Shown here: positions 11,157 through 20,930 of the stretch, piece after piece
Numbering within the stretch: position 1 is the stretch's first letter
Layout: each line of letters starts with the position of its first letter
NCBI GenBank assembly: GCA_036936605.1
Contig: JAUPFV010000005.1
Location: 157,667,195 to 157,731,194 of the forward strand
Direction of reading: 5' to 3'
From: Limnanthes douglasii subsp. nivea
Lineage: Eukaryota; Streptophyta; Magnoliopsida; Brassicales; Limnanthaceae
Length of the DNA stretch: 64,000 nucleotides
Position numbers and translations under genes: made by a program
Notes under the pieces: generated by a model
Told to the model about the DNA's origin: nothing
Databases searched by the model: none
The model's input: only the letters and a program-made list of their open reading frames with translations

Positions 11157-12337
11157 AACTGCAGCTATCTCGAGTTACATTGAGAAATGGGAGCACATGA
11201 AACTTTCTTACGCGGGAAAACTTCAACTGATCACATCCGTGCTTCAAGGAGTAGAATGTTTTTGGTTCCGCGCTTTTCCTTTGCATTCGGCGGTCCTTAA
11301 TACCATCCACTCGCTCTGCCTCAAGTTCTTCTGGGGGGGTGGACCAGCTCGGATTGCATGGGACAAAATTTGTAAACCAAAGGAAGAAGGAGGTCTTGGA
11401 CTTAAAGATATAAGAGTTTGGAATCGTGCTCTTCTTACCCGTTCGATATGGTTATTTCATTCGGGTTCCGAGTCTTTATGGGTGAAATGGGTGCACGAGT
11501 ATTATCTTCGAGGACAAACTATCTGGGACTACCAAAGACGAGATAGAGACAGTCATCTCATTCGAAAGCTTCTTGATATTAGAGATTTTTTGATTCAGAT
11601 ATTTGGGGGTCGAGACCATGCGATTCGGGGTCTTGAAAGTTGTGTTTTGGATGGAAAGTTAATCACAAGCCGTGTCTATGAATCCATGATGACAAAAGGT
11701 GAACCGTATCCGATGCTATCGAAGATATGGAAGAGATACATCCCACCGAAATACACTTTCACCGTCTGGCTTGCATTAAACCGTCGTCTGGCCACAAAAG
11801 ACACACTTCACTACATGGATTCGCCTAACATCAGTTGCCCCTTTTGTAGGCATTCTGATGAATCGAGTGAACATATTTTATTTTCTTGCAGGTTCAGTGG
11901 AGAAATATGGGGTCGTATCAGAGCATGGTTGGGGATTACTCGCGCAATGACCATGCTTGACAGTGCACATAAATGGATTAGGAAGGAGCACCGGGGCACA
12001 TCCTACCGATCCCGCGCCATCTACCTTGCATTCCAAGCTACTGTTTTTGAGATTTGGCGTGCTCGAAACCGCCTTGTATTTGATGAAGAGATCGTGACTC
12101 AATACACCATTTTCACTCGAATCACCCTTACGACTTTGAAGACTTTATTCCGCTTATATCCACATTATCGACTTGCATGTTAGATTTCTTTTGGCTTATT
12201 GATGTACTCAGTTTTCCTGATTTTATTTGTAAAGTCCATTAGTGACTTGTACTCTATAGAGAGATCTTTGAAATCTCTGAACGATTGTAACCTTGTACAT
12301 CATATATATACAAATCCACATTTACCTAAAAAAAAAC
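11157..12337 (+). mobile_element. 5'-truncated LINE with open ORF2 C-terminus
   Basis: A LINE family unlike the one at 3300-8815. It has an uninterrupted reading frame for the last part of ORF2, a 3' UTR of about 150 bp and a short A tract (near 12329-12337). The 5' end is cut off at the junction with the older LINE fragment. The lack of stops suggests a younger insertion than its neighbour. No convincing target-site duplication was found. Confidence 0.75.
11160..12183 (+). pseudogene. LINE ORF2 C-terminal fragment (RT thumb and zf-RVT domain)
   Basis: About 340 codons open from the truncation point to a stop at 12183. The first ATG is at 11197, but it is internal to the original protein. 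The start matches the RT connection region (KLSYAGKLQLITSVL, FFWGG, EEGGLGLKDI, typical of plant LINEs). Residues about 185-245 form a zf-RVT domain (PF13966): IWKRYIPPKYTFTVWLAL, CPFCRHSDESSEHILFSC and SGEIW, with Cys and His in the expected spacing. It lacks endonuclease and RT catalytic parts, so it is a fragment and cannot act alone. Confidence 0.8.
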
Positions 12338-12474
12338 TAATAACTATTGAAAGGTATCAAACTAAACTTAAAAATCTAACCGATTGCTTTTGAGAATAAA
12401 AAAAGCTAATACTATCAAAATATGATGCAAAGATCGGACCATTGAACCAACACAATATAGAGTTCTTTTTATAT

Positions 12475-12483
12475 TAACTTCAA
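12475..12483. other. 9-bp target-site duplication, left (TAACTTCAA)
   Basis: TAACTTCAA directly precedes the left end of the foldback MULE (GGGTCAAG) and is repeated directly after its right end at 14558-14566. A 9-bp duplication is the usual mark of Mutator-like insertion. Confidence 0.85.
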
Positions 12484-13189
12484 GGGTCAAGCTATATATA
12501 CCCAAATGTGGTTTAAGTATACCCAATTTTAAGTTTACCCAAAAGTGGTATAAGTATACCCAATTTTTGACAAAAATACCCTTTTGGAGGTATCTAAGCT
12601 CTTTTCTTTTTTACTAAATCCTTTCACTTCATTTTTTCTCTAGCATTTCATATTCACTCTTACTTCTCTTACTTCTCTCTAATTTTTCCGGCGAAGTAAG
12701 TATTTTTTTAGATTTGATTTTTTGTTTGATTAATGATTTTTTATTGTTTAGACTTAATTGCTATGAATTTTTTAAGTTTTTTTTAAATCATAGATTAGAA
12801 TTAGGTTTAATTTCAAAATTAGATTTAAGACTAAATTAGGAATTTTTTTTGTGTTTTTGGCCATTTTCCAGCCCGGAAAATGGCCGGCACCGGTGGGTTG
12901 CGCCACGCGCACCATCGGTGCGTTGGGCATGCAACATCGGTGCATGTCTTGTGTGTACCGATGGTGCAAGCCTAATGCACCGTCGGTACGCAAGACCACA
13001 GACAAATTGTTTTTTTAAATTCTTAATTTTTTTTTATATAATTGAGTCCTTAATTTTTTTTTAAACGAACCTCCTTAAATTTATTAATTTTTTTAGTTTT
13101 TATATATTTAATGGTTATAATAATTTATTTTAATTGTTTTATAATTTTTGTGACTAACTTTAATTTTTTTTATTTTAGGTATTTAATCA
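12484..13189 (+). repeat. MULE left terminal inverted repeat
   Basis: Inverse complement of 13837-14557. Shared marks include TTTCCGGCGAAGTAAG, the GGCCATTTTCCAGCCCGG / GGAAAATGGCCGGCACCGG block and the CACCATCGGTGC series, ending at GTATTTAATCA. Confidence 0.85.
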
Positions 13190-13836
13190 AATAGTCTACT
13201 CCGCATTTCAAGATCGTTTTTCAGTTTTTTTCTAAATATTTATTTATGTATATAATTTATAATTTTGATTAAATTATAATTTATTTATAATTTATATTAA
13301 CAATTTCTGTATTTAAAAATTATTTAATGTGATATTTTTTAAATTGAATTTTAACTTAATTATTTATGTATCTTCATATATTAAAAATGAATAAATACAA
13401 TTAATAATAAGCGGATAAGTTTAAAAAAATTAAACACTAATGAAAAAAATCTCATAACGTTTTTAATAAATATATAGTAAAGTACCAAGTTTAATATATA
13501 TATATATATATATTAAAAGTATGTAAAATATAACTATATTTAAACTTTAATAAATAAAATCTCATATAAATTTAATAAAAATATAGAGTAAGATACAATT
13601 TTTTTAATATATATAATATCTAATATATATTTATATTTAAACTTTAATTAATAAAATATCATATAAATTGAATAAATAAATAGTAACTTAAGAGTTTTGT
13701 GTATTTATAATATCTAAAATATAATTATATTTAAACTTTAATTAATAAAATTTGATTAAAATTCAATATATATATATATAACCATTAAAAAATTCAAAAA
13801 ATTCAATAAAATTTGATTAAAACTTAAGAGTTTTGT

Positions 13837-14557
13837 GATTAAATACCTAAAATAAAAAAAAAATTAAAGTTAGTCACAAAAATTATAAAAACAATTAAAA
13901 TAAATTATTATAACTATTAAATATATAAAAACTAAAACAACTTTTTTGAAAAAAATTAATAAATTTAAGGACGTTAGTTTAAAAAAAATTAAGGACTCAA
14001 TTATATAAAAAATAATTAAGAATTTAAAAAAAAAAATTGTCTGCACCATCGGTGCAGGTCTAATACACCATCGGTACGCAAGACCTGCACCGATGGGGTG
14101 CGACAGGCACACCATCGATGCGTAAGCCCAGTACGCTCGTACTGGGCTTACGCACCGATGGTGTGCGTGGAGCAACCCACCGGTGCCGGCCATTTTCCGG
14201 GCTGGAAAATGGCCAAAAACGCAAAAAAAAAAATCCTAATTTAGTCTTAAACCTAATTCTAATCTATGATTTTAAAAAAAAACTTAAAAAATTCATAGCA
14301 ATTAAGTCTAAACAATAAAAAATCATTGATCAAACAAAAAAATAAATCTAAAAAAATACTTACTTCGCCGGAAAAATTAGAGAGAAGTAAGAGTGAATAT
14401 GAAATGCTAGAGAAAAAATGAAGTGGAAGGATTTAGTAAAAAAGAAAAGAGCTTATATACCTCCAAAAGGATATTTTTGTCAAAAATTGGGTATACTTAT
14501 ACCACTTTTCAAAATTGAGTATAGTTAAACCACATTTAGGTATATATAGTTTGACCC
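13837..14557 (-). repeat. MULE right terminal inverted repeat
   Basis: Right arm of the foldback MULE. It contains an extra near-perfect internal hairpin at 14107-14166, with 29-base arms around a 2-base centre and one mismatch. It ends TTGACCC, followed directly by the target duplication. Confidence 0.85.
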
Positions 14558-14566
14558 TAACTTCAA
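14558..14566. other. 9-bp target-site duplication, right (TAACTTCAA)
   Basis: Exact repeat of 12475-12483, directly after the TTGACCC end of the MULE. Confidence 0.85.
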
Positions 14567-15574
14567 TCCATAAAACATACTCTAAAACCCATCAACAGAA
14601 TTATACAGAATTACATTATATATTTTATACCGCCACAATTGTCGACATCCAATAGAATAGAATCCGAGTGTCATTTTAATGTCAAATGAGCATCCACAAC
14701 AAAACATAAAAATTAACTAAACTAAATAAAGTTATTCTATAAAAAGTATCACAAGTCCAAGATATAAAATGGTACAGTTGAATTGAATCAATAGATTTGA
14801 AAAGTGTTATCTTTTCACAGCACATTATTAGGCATTAGGGCACATAGTCACTTACCAGAATCAAAACTTGTAATATACATTTCATCAAACAGATTGTGTG
14901 CAATATAGATATAAAACTACATTCCATCAAACAGATGGTGTGCAATATAGATAACACCAAAACACTAAAATCTTGAACATTCGGACAAGAGGAATAAAAA
15001 AGAGAGAATATTCAAATTTGCGTTCATTTATCTAGGGTTTTGTTTCACCCGATCTGAATATTGAACCCCTGTTTACGAAAGACAAATGGAGGTAGTTTTC
15101 TTGTCCACTAATATGCAAAAGCTTAGTTCTTTATTTTGTCTTCTCTAATTTCTAAAGTTTAATATTTTATTTTAAGTTCAATCTTTTAGCATATTAAACT
15201 TCTTCTTCTTTTTTTATAAAATACTAATCGGTTTATTTCTAAATGGTAATCTGGATACGTGGTCATTCCATACATATCTAAATTGAATCTAAGTTTATCT
15301 AAAAAATATTTTTGATCTAAGTTAATTTCTATTAACAAAAATACTCTCCAACTTCCATTTAATTACAAAAGTGTTATTAATGAATAAGAAATACGAAGTA
15401 AATCATGAATTACCCAAATCACAAAACAACCTATCTTCCTAACTTGACAAAGAGACATTATGATTTAATATATCAAACCTCATATAATCTTGTGAAGTTC
15501 TTCAAAATCTTCGTGAACATTCAAAGTAGCCTCAAGACATTCAACCACTCTTCTAAAAAAACAAAAAATCAAAC
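14567..15574. other. AT-rich stretch, possible left part of an older MULE
   Basis: No gene seen. It contains a short direct repeat (CATCAAACAGATKGTGTGC near 14884 and 14927). It precedes the FAR1-like gene, so it may be the leader of the MULE whose right end is near 19993, but I could not find a left terminal repeat. Confidence 0.4.
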
Positions 15575-16375
15575 ATGAGTCAACTAGAATTAGGAATTAG
15601 CATGGAGGAGTTACTATCGCCAGAGGTGAGAGATGAGCTTATGTCACCGGAAAAGGAGGTTGAATTACTTGTAAAGGTAACAAAAAAAATATTTCAATCC
15701 CGATGTGCCTTCGCACCATCGGTTCGAGCCCTCATAACTACGAGTTGTGTTTTGATTTTGGTAATTAGGGAGCGGATGTTGCGGATGGATTTGGCGAAGC
15801 TTTCAACACTGACTACACTCATGTATTTTTCACGACAGAGTATTATACGCAAGTTGTATTAGTTAAGTGGGTCAAGAAGACCGAAAAAGATAACGGTCTG
15901 GTTATCAACATAAAACGCCGCGCTAATATAGATGGAATCCTCATATATTTTTTCAGTACGAGAGGTCAAAAAAGTATATTCCAACAATGGCAGAAAAATA
16001 TCGTAAAAGAAAGTTGACAGGAATAAAAAAAATTGATTGTCCATTACAACTAAAGGCGTCGTTAGTGAAACCGGATCAATGGAAGTTATAAGTTGTTTGT
16101 GGGATTCACAAGTATGAGAGTTCGAAATAGGTTGACGGTCATTCATACGAAGGCCGTTTGAACGAATATAAGATGGAATTTGTAGAACGGTCGACCTATA
16201 TGGGAACGTTCCCTAGAGAAATATTGAACGATGCTAAAAAAAATTGAATGAAAATAATGTTTCTTCCATGCGTACTATCTACAACGCTAGGCAGAAAAAC
16301 CAGGTTTTGAAGAAGACAGGCAAGTCACAGCTGCAGTTTCCGTTAGGCAAAAGTTACCGCCCGTAAAGCAGTTCC
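15575..16375 (+). pseudogene. FAR1-like DNA-binding domain gene, broken (MULE-associated)
   Basis: The start at 15575 (MSQLELG) gives a 32-codon first exon. A GT-AG intron at 15671-15768 keeps phase 0. The second exon begins GADVADGFGEAFNTD and continues with NGLVINIKRRA, then after a frameshift near 15965 with YRKRKLTGIKKIDCPLQLKA, a stop, VVCGIH and GHSYEGRLNEYK. Further on are FPREILNDAK and IYNARQKNQVLKKTGKS. This order (basic NGF.I.I.R, TG..K..CPF.L, GHSYAGRL, IYNAR) is the N-terminal domain of FAR1-like MULE proteins that binds element ends. The transposase catalytic part is absent. At least one frameshift and three in-frame stops make it a pseudogene. Confidence 0.75.
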
Positions 16376-16618
16376 AAGTGCTAATACGATTCGTGCAAAT
16401 ATGCCTAAAGTACTTCGTACTTATTCATTGCGTCGCTTTCTAGCAATAATATACCTACTATGTTGTGTTCGTACTTAATATGTTGTGTTTGTACTTATAA
16501 TGAAGATAAATCAATACACTACAAAAGAAACAACGTACTTATAATTTCATAAAATTTTCTCATTCCATACAAAATTAAAGTAAAAACAAAGATACATAAC
16601 TTAACATAGGATATAAAA

Positions 16619-17008
16619 TTATTTGAAATCATAGCCTTCGTTATAGGTAATACTATATAGTTCTTCGTCCTTTAAGATGATTTGATCCATCACATATTGT
16701 AGCATCTCTTTGGAAAAATAGTTAGTGATTTTTAAATTAAAAGAGTCTGATGCATCATTCGTAATATCTGGTGACTAATTAAATACCAAAAATATTGGTC
16801 CACTTGTAATATACATGTATCTTGTCGCTACATCTTCACGACTATGTGGGGGAGACATCAGTTTTTCCCTAAACATGTCGCGGTACATGAAGTACATCAA
16901 TCATAACATGTCATCAAAAAACTCATTGGTATTATCATCCGACCGAGTAAACTTCACATGTTTTGCAACTTTGAGTATATGAGCATCATCAAAGACGCTA
17001 CATTCCAT
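16619..17008 (-). pseudogene. Unrecognised 130-codon broken frame within the MULE
   Basis: On the minus strand, an ATG at 17008 opens one frame of 130 codons ending in TAA at 16619, broken by only two stops. The translation looks like a natural soluble protein: MECSVFDDAHILKVAKH, REKLMSPPHSREDVATRY, FSKEMLQYVMDQIILKDEEL. I do not recognise it. It lies between the FAR1-like and plant-mobile-domain genes, so it may be a third gene of the same MULE. It was found by reading through stops and could be chance, though such a long coherent frame in AT-rich DNA is unlikely. Confidence 0.4.
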
Positions 17009-17149
17009 ATTGATGCAAGTTATAAGAAAAGAGTTAAAGTTGTGTGTTTAGAATAAGACAAAGCAATAGCCTTTTATAGAATAGTTAATCTTAAAATTAG
17101 CGGTGATGTCTGAGTGAGATTTTATTTAGGTGAGAAGTCATTAGCGGGA

Positions 17150-17500
17150 AAAACAAATTGGCACAAAAAGTGGCACCATAGGTTCTATTTCTTGTGCACC
17201 AATAGTGCACATGAGTCCATACCATCGGTGCACTACCCTGTGCACCAATGGTGTAAAATTAAGGCACCATTAGTGCAGAGTAGGATGCACCGATATTGCC
17301 ATCTACGTGGAACCCATAATGCTATACACCGACCGTCTACTAGCCCATGGTCGATACCTAGCACCATCGGTGTGGGATACATGTACTGATGGGTACAGGA
17401 GTCCCACCCCACCGGTCTTGTGCACCATTGGTTCTCATGATATGGTACAAAGTAGTGTGCATCATTGGTTCTAATGACTTAGCAACCATGGTGCAAAATA
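17150..17500. repeat. Cluster of degenerate GCACCATCGGTGC palindromes
   Basis: About a dozen variants of the near-palindrome GCACC-ATCGGTGC (for example CACCAATAGTGCAC, CCATCGGTGCAC, CACCAATGGTG, CACCATCGGTG, CACCATTGG) occur within 350 bp. The same motif is repeated in both arms of the foldback MULE and appears once in the FAR1-like gene intron (near 15714). Confidence 0.65.
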
Positions 17501-17965
17501 TTTATGTTTTTCCATAACTTATTTTTTCCTAGGTTTTTTGTTAGTTTTGGTCTAAGTTTACTTCTACATGTTCAAGATTAATCTTATTCTAGTTTTATAG
17601 ATAGTTTAAGTATTAGTTTTTGACTTAGTTTTAGGGTTAGTTTGGAGTATAAATGTTAGGTTTATGGTTAGTTTGGAGTTTATTTAGGCATATTTTTTGT
17701 CAAATTTTTAGTCTTAAACTTATTCCAAGCGTTAAGAGTTATTAAAATGCAAGTATATAAGGCACTAAGTATTAGTAAATTTGGATACGAAATAAAGAAC
17801 TACAAATATTAAACTAAGCAGAATAAGGCAGTACAAGTTCAAATCATCCGTTGTCCAATGCGATACAATACATAAACATGAAATAAATCATAGGTCAACC
17901 TAACATAACAAAAAAAGCTAATAAGACAAACAACTAGCCAAAGATAAAGAAGATGTAATATTTAT

Positions 17966-19705
17966 TGTCTCCAGTCCGGTGCACCCTCTAAATCTTCGCG
18001 ATCATACATGGTGTTTAGAGATCGAACTACCTCCAAGAGTCTATCATCACTAGTGCGCGCAGGTGGGGTAATCACGTACCAACCATACAGAGCCAGGTAA
18101 TGCCCATATATGGTTGTCATCGATATTTTATAAGTAGCAATGGTAACAGTCAAGCGACCATTAAGTAAGTGTTGACGTCAATCTAGCCAAGCACTCTCAC
18201 GACAACTGTATCGAGCAAAATCTCCTTTTTTGTAACCAGGCTTAAGTACAAATGGAGGTTCTGGTTCATCCTGAACCCGACCAAATTGGCGCATCACTCG
18301 ATCAGGCATGTATCATTATACTTTTCTCAACATCCAGAGTGGATAAGTAACTAAACAGATAGTCTGGACGGCGAACTAGACCCTCATTTGCTCGTAAGGC
18401 TCGACACGACCTGTAAAACAAAAACATATAACATTTAAATATATAAAAATATATGATTAGTGGAAAATTAATTACTTATATAAGTGGTCACTTACGCCTT
18501 TCTCCTTCATATCCGAAAGAAGCGAATGCATCTGGAGTCTGGGCGGATTTTTGATCCTACAATTCTCTCAGGTAGCCATATGACAATCATTGAATGCCTC
18601 AGTATGTAGTCTGGCTTATCTGGGGGTCCCAATGTGAGGAAATTATCGCATATCCACCGGTCTAGCTGGCAACATATCCGTATAGGTTTTGCTTTGAAGA
18701 TTTTGAAGCATCCTCCAAAACACAGATTATAAAAGCCAATGCACTAGTCCCCCATGTTATATCCCACAAACCGGAATCCATGTTATCTAACCCCTTCACG
18801 CTCTTTTGACTAGTATCCGCAAATATGGTGCACCCAAATAAGAACATCACGTATGCTCGTGATACTCGATGAACATTATCATCGTCAGTTTGTTCAAGGT
18901 ACCGGCCTTTGGAAAATATCTCACGTAGCCATTTTATCTTGAACCTAACGCCTCTAGTGGACTCCAGCTCTGCACAGATCTCCTCGACAGGGAGTCCCAA
19001 CATACTCGTATAATACCCAAAAGCCTTCTTGCGTGAGACCGTAACCGCATTATGATTCCTACCAACTCAGGGAGACCTGTAATGTAGCTAACGTCATCTA
19101 TGGTAATGGTCATATCCCCAGAGCTGAAGCGAAAAATGTTGGTCTTCTGATGCCAACACTCAACAAATACCTCATTCAGTATATAATGAGTGAAGTGTTG
19201 AGGCAAGTGAGTAATGAGTGATCCGAAGGAGTACGGGATAAGTGACGATACACCTCTAGTTGGACGCTCAAGTCCCACATACGTAGCACATTATAATGTG
19301 CATGTACGCCTAGAGAAAAACATAGTTGTAAATAAAACAATAAGTAAGAAAACATACGAAAGTAAAACTTAACTAACAAAATCGTATAATAATTTGATAC
19401 TTACTTGGCCGAAAAAGACGTGGAACGCCTTGTGATCCTTGTAGTCAAGGCAGAGTGGTATCTTGTTGCCTCTCAAAAATGTAAAAAACTGTATCTACTT
19501 CTCTGTATGGATGACATCAACCTTCTCTGCATCCAAGGCATCCTGATCGGGGTCACCAGTAGCATCCACCCCAACGCTAACTGATGGTGGTGCTGCCGAT
19601 GTATGCACTGGGGGCGGTAACAGATAAGAGGATGATGGTGGTAATGTATGCATATTAGGTGATCGGTGTACCGTAGGTGATTGTACAGGTGGTGCATCAC
19701 GCCTT
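17966..19705 (-). pseudogene. Plant mobile domain (MAIN-like) gene, broken
   Basis: A minus-strand gene in at least three exons. A Pro/His-rich leader (19705-19405) ends at a GTAAGTATC donor; the intron is 19404-19310. The next exon (19309-18496) carries the plant mobile domain (PF10536): FRFSSGDMTITIDDVSYITGLP, then after a frameshift YYTSMLGLPVEEICAEL, SRAYVMFLFGCTIFAD and DITWGTSALAF. A second intron (GTAAGT...TTTACAG, 18495-18411) leads to RVMRQFGRVQDEPEPP and HYLALYGWYVITPP, ending at 17966. Related MAIN/MAIL1 proteins take part in silencing in Arabidopsis, and this domain also occurs in MULEs and gypsy elements. A frameshift near 19030 and in-frame stops break it. Confidence 0.75.
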
Positions 19706-19834
19706 AATGAGCCCCCATCAGCCTTGTCAACTGTTTTTCAACAGTTTTTGGATTCATTTAGCCTTTGTAAATGCGACGCCATAACCACTTGATATGCTTC
19801 TCCTCTAGCTCATCCTCCCTCGACTTTCGTCTAT

Positions 19835-19993
19835 GAAACGTTAGAGAGAAAATGAAGTGGACGTGGGTTAGTAGAAAAATATCAGATTAAATACCCCAAA
19901 AATGATATTTTGGTCTAAAAAAGGATAAACTTATACCAGATGTGGGTAAACTTAAAACTGGGTAAACTTGGATATGTATAGTATGTCCCTTTC
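19835..19993 (-). repeat. Right terminal region of an older MULE
   Basis: Resembles the last 150 bp of the foldback MULE: GAGAGAAAATGAAGTGG, then GGATAAACTTATACCA, AAACTGGGTAAACTT and the end TATAGTATGTCCCTT, compared with TATATAGTTTGACCC. It probably closes the element that carries the FAR1-like and plant-mobile-domain genes. No matching left end was found, so no target duplication can be given. Confidence 0.55.
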
Positions 19994-20048
19994 AACATAT
20001 TGTTTATTGTCATTATAATTGACTATGGATTTTAGGAAACCATTATTG

Positions 20049-20292
20049 GAATGAAATTTAGTTAAATTGGTTTTAAATTTACAATCAATAACAAGATTGA
20101 GCATTTGTAAATTTTACAAATTAGTTATTCGATAAACTAGTTTTTTATTTGAACATAGTCATTAGAATGTTTATAAATTTATCATAGAAAAAAATTATTG
20201 GAATGATATTTAGTTAAAATGGGTTAAAAGTTAAAATTAATACCAATATTGAGCATTCGTAAATTTTATAAATTTGTTATTTGATAAATGGT
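20049..20292. repeat. Two ~95-bp diverged direct repeats
   Basis: 20049-20145 and 20197-20292 share ATTGGAATGA.ATTTAGTTAAA, GAGCATT.GTAAATTTTA and TTATT.GATAAA in the same order, about 148 bp apart. The following 250 bp (to about 20560) repeats phrases such as TATCCATTTTCGTGA and TAAAATTAGTC. No gene. Confidence 0.6.
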
Positions 20293-20890
20293 TTTGAACA
20301 TGAATTAGTTTTTTTATTATCCATTTTCGTGATAGATAGTCTATCATTATTTTTTGGATTTAGTCCTTTAACTATATATTTTGGATAAAATTAGTCTACA
20401 TATGTGTTGATTATTCATTTTCGTGAACAAATAGTCCATTAACTATCCATTTTCAACTACGTTAGCATTTTGACTCTCTATTTACGATAAAATTAGTCCT
20501 ATAAATAAACATACATAGAGGATTAACTTTATCGAAAATAGATAGTCAATGGACTAAGTCCGGTTACCCCAAATTCAAACCCTAGTTTCGAATGCTTCTC
20601 TTCCCAAATCATGTTCTTTATATTCGAGTATTAAAAAGACTTCCAATTTTACGGTCATTTGGGTGATTAAGTTATATGGGTTTAGCCATAGGGAACTATT
20701 GAGTCCTAAGATAAAGAGGAGAACGAACAATACAACCACTCATGGGAATTGAATCATTGAATTACTAATGTGTTATAATACCTTATACTTAATTTAATTT
20801 GTTGTGTCTAACAACTATAAAATTTGATAACAACTGGGGAAAATTTATGGTGGATCTAAGGACACAATTGATAGTTTTTGCTTGCTTTTT

Positions 20891-20892
20891 GT

Positions 20893-20927
<35 letters not shown>
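20891..20927. repeat. (TA)n microsatellite
   Basis: An uninterrupted run of about 18 TA units. Confidence 0.95.

Positions 20928-20930
<3 letters not shown>

Larger units (their letters stand above)
12484..14557. mobile_element. Non-autonomous foldback MULE with ~700-bp TIRs
   Basis: A 2,074-bp element flanked by the exact 9-bp repeat TAACTTCAA. Its ends are GGGTCAAGCTATATATAC and the inverse of GGGTCAAACTATATATAC. The left arm (12484-13189) and right arm (13837-14557) are long inverted repeats with only scattered differences and small indels. Between them lies about 650 bp of AT-rich DNA. Both arms contain GC-rich blocks with GGCCATTTTCC and repeated CACCATCGGTGC motifs. No transposase is encoded, so movement would need an enzyme supplied in trans. 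Confidence 0.85.

Noticed and set aside
11811..12102. Minus-strand frames over the LINE ORF2 fragment
   Set aside because: Shadows of the plus-strand zf-RVT coding sequence, with no motifs of their own.
12772..13064. Overlapping 77- and 71-codon frames in the MULE arm
   Set aside because: They lie inside a terminal inverted repeat, read through the palindromic CACCATCGGTGC block, and have mirror-image counterparts in the other arm.
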